A DNA stretch of 6,715 bases from Flavobacteriaceae bacterium. Lineage in GTDB: Bacteria; Bacteroidota; Bacteroidia; Flavobacteriales; Flavobacteriaceae. The stretch spans positions 1 to 6,715 of the forward strand of contig NZZH01000067.1 of assembly GCA_002702405.1 (NCBI GenBank), written 5' to 3'. Position numbers and translations under genes: made by a program. The notes below the pieces were generated by a model that saw nothing but the letters and a program-made list of their open reading frames with translations, made no database searches and was not told the origin of the DNA. Below are positions 5,459 through 6,715 of the stretch, in pieces; positions within the stretch are counted from its first letter, which is position 1, and every line of letters starts with the position of its first letter.

Positions 5459-6715
5459 ATTTTTTTATTATTTAATTGCTCTGCAGCAAAATTTGCTGCT
5501 CTAGCTGTAATTGCCATGAATGTGAGTGATGGATTTTTAGTTCCGGAGGTTGTCATGCATGCTCCATCAGCAACAAAAACATTTTGACATAAATGCATTT
5601 GGTTCCATTTATTTAAAATAGATTTATCCGGGTCATCCCCCATTCTAGCTCCTCCAACTTCATGAATGTCTAACCCAGGGGCTTGTTTTGTGTCATATGG
5701 ATTTATGTCTTTACATCCTGCACTCTGAAGCATTTTTTTCCCCTCGTTTAAAAAGTCTTTTATCATTAACTCATCATTTTTGGTGTAATCAACTGATATT
5801 TCAATTATTGGTATTCCATAATCATCCTTTTCTTTCCCCAGTTTTACATGATTAGAATAAATTGGAATATTCTCTCCCTGCATCATCATGTAAATAGACC
5901 AAGGGCCCGGTTTAGAAACATTGTCGATAAACTCATTGCCATATTGAGAGCTTTTCCATTGATTAGTTTCTCTCCACCAATTATCTCTAGAGGCAGTATA
6001 AAAAACCATATATCCTCCCTTGAAATCCATGTCTTGAGAATTCCTGTTTCTAAATGTTGGCATCATTATAGAAGCTGGTCTTCTTCCAGAATAATATGAA
6101 TTTTCAAATCCATCAAACTTTGCATTCACTTTTCCTCTATAATTGTGAAAGCTTATGTAACGCCCCAGTAACCCGTTATCATTACCTAAGCCATTGGGAA
6201 AACGTTTAGAAGTGGAATTAAGAAGAACTAAATTGGTATTGATTGTTGCCGCATTCACAAATATGCACTTTGCCGAAATTGTTTGCACCTTTTTAGAAAG
6301 CCTATTGATTATTTGAACTCCTTTTGCTTTTCCAAGCTTTTCATCATAAATTACTTTTTCAACTATGCTGTCAGTTAATAAAGTTAAATTACCTGTTTTT
6401 TCAGCCCATGGAAGCGTAGAAGAAGTTGAGCTAAAATAGCCTCCTAGTGGGCATCCTCTTTCGCATAAAGTTCTAGCCTGACATTGGGTTCTTCCCTGCT
6501 TTATAAATTGATCTTTCATTTCAGTAAGATGAGCAGTACGGCTTATAACTGGAGTTCGGCCTTTAAAATTTTCCTTTATCCTTTTTTGTATATATTTTTC
6601 AACAGCATTCATTTCCCATGGTTTTAAAAATTCCCCGTCAGGGGCTTCTTCTAAACCATCTTTATTGCCGGCTACGCCAATAAAGGATTCCACTCGGCTA
6701 TACCAATTGGAAAGG
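5455..6715 (-). CDS. GMC-family FAD oxidoreductase, N-terminal part beyond window
   Basis: The frame runs from beyond 6715 to a TAA at 5457-5455. A GTG at 6693 could be read as a start, but the frame stays open to the edge and the preceding codons read NWYSR before VESFIGVAG, which matches the interior 'YY..VE.FIG..G' region of this family, so the gene is cut off and lacks its FAD-binding GxGxxG domain (about 150 residues). With the 6693 codon as residue 1, a Cys cluster CQARTLCERGCPLGGYFSS lies at 71-89. The C-terminal catalytic signature follows: HEVGGARMG with His344, FVADGACM at 373-380, and TKNPSLT with Asn387, the His/Asn pair of GMC enzymes. Relatives oxidise sugars, polyols or sugar acids, passing electrons to a cytochrome or a gluconate 2-dehydrogenase subunit-3-type partner, a gene usually found immediately upstream and so expected to the right of this window. 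The substrate is unknown. Confidence 0.9.
   Translation of the reverse strand, partial: LSNWYSRVESFIGVAGNKDGLEEAPDGEFLKPWEMNAVEKYIQKRIKENFKGRTPVISRTAHLTEMKDQFIKQGRTQCQARTLCERGCPLGGYFSSTSSTLPWAEKTGNLTLLTDSIVEKVIYDEKLGKAKGVQIINRLSKKVQTISAKCIFVNAATINTNLVLLNSTSKRFPNGLGNDNGLLGRYISFHNYRGKVNAKFDGFENSYYSGRRPASIMMPTFRNRNSQDMDFKGGYMVFYTASRDNWWRETNQWKSSQYGNEFIDNVSKPGPWSIYMMMQGENIPIYSNHVKLGKEKDDYGIPIIEISVDYTKNDELMIKDFLNEGKKMLQSAGCKDINPYDTKQAPGLDIHEVGGARMGDDPDKSILNKWNQMHLCQNVFVADGACMTTSGTKNPSLTFMAITARAANFAAEQLNNKKI

Noticed and set aside
5848..6099. 83-codon plus-strand frame opposite the GMC gene
   Set aside because: It is antisense to a conserved GMC region, with no signal, domain or promoter of its own.
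6691..6693. GTG as the start of the GMC gene
   Set aside because: The frame stays open to the window edge and the codons before it match the interior of the GMC family; an FAD-binding domain is missing, so the real start lies outside.
1..6715. CRISPR arrays, tRNA or rRNA genes, insertion sequences, long direct repeats
   Set aside because: Reading both strands showed no regularly spaced repeats, transposase motifs, cloverleaf-like sequences or rRNA signatures.

Overview
This window looks like a piece of chromosome from a Bacteroidota bacterium, most likely an AT-rich marine or free-living member of the Flavobacteriia. The sequence-level reasons are: strongly AT-rich DNA, no Shine-Dalgarno sequences before any start codon, a promoter-like TTG / TAnnTTTG pair of the Bacteroidota type, signal peptides that end in S|Q, and protein families whose closest recognisable relatives are common in that phylum. 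The assignment is by pattern recognition; no database search was possible.

Layout. Positions 1-1174 (minus strand) hold the first 391 codons of an exported M20-family amidohydrolase resembling AbgB, cut off by the left window edge. Positions 1175-1397 are a divergent intergenic region with a Bacteroidota-type promoter, a strong intrinsic terminator (1354-1385) and a candidate 24-residue hydrophobic small ORF (1281-1355) whose stop codon touches the terminator. Positions 1398-5458 (plus strand) hold four closely spaced genes that look like one operon, with gaps of 14, 22 and 56 bases: an outer-membrane beta-barrel of the MetA-pathway/transporter type, a cytoplasmic short-chain dehydrogenase, a xylose-isomerase-like TIM-barrel protein with a signal-like N-terminus, and a PhoPQ-activated pathogenicity-related alpha/beta-hydrolase lipoprotein. 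Positions 5455-6715 (minus strand) hold the C-terminal 420 residues or so of a GMC-family flavoprotein oxidoreductase, cut off by the right edge. It converges on the hydrolase gene so tightly that the two stop codons overlap.

How the genes may work together. An outer-membrane channel, an envelope hydrolase, an exported sugar-isomerase-like protein, an SDR and a GMC sugar/alcohol oxidoreductase form a plausible set for taking up and oxidatively or hydrolytically processing a small carbohydrate, glycoside or amide-linked substrate. This is inference from families and neighbourhood; nothing in the sequence names the substrate. No mobile element, CRISPR array, tRNA or rRNA was seen. The least explained part is the 1175-1397 intergenic region, where a good terminator stands between the only good promoter and the operon it would have to serve.
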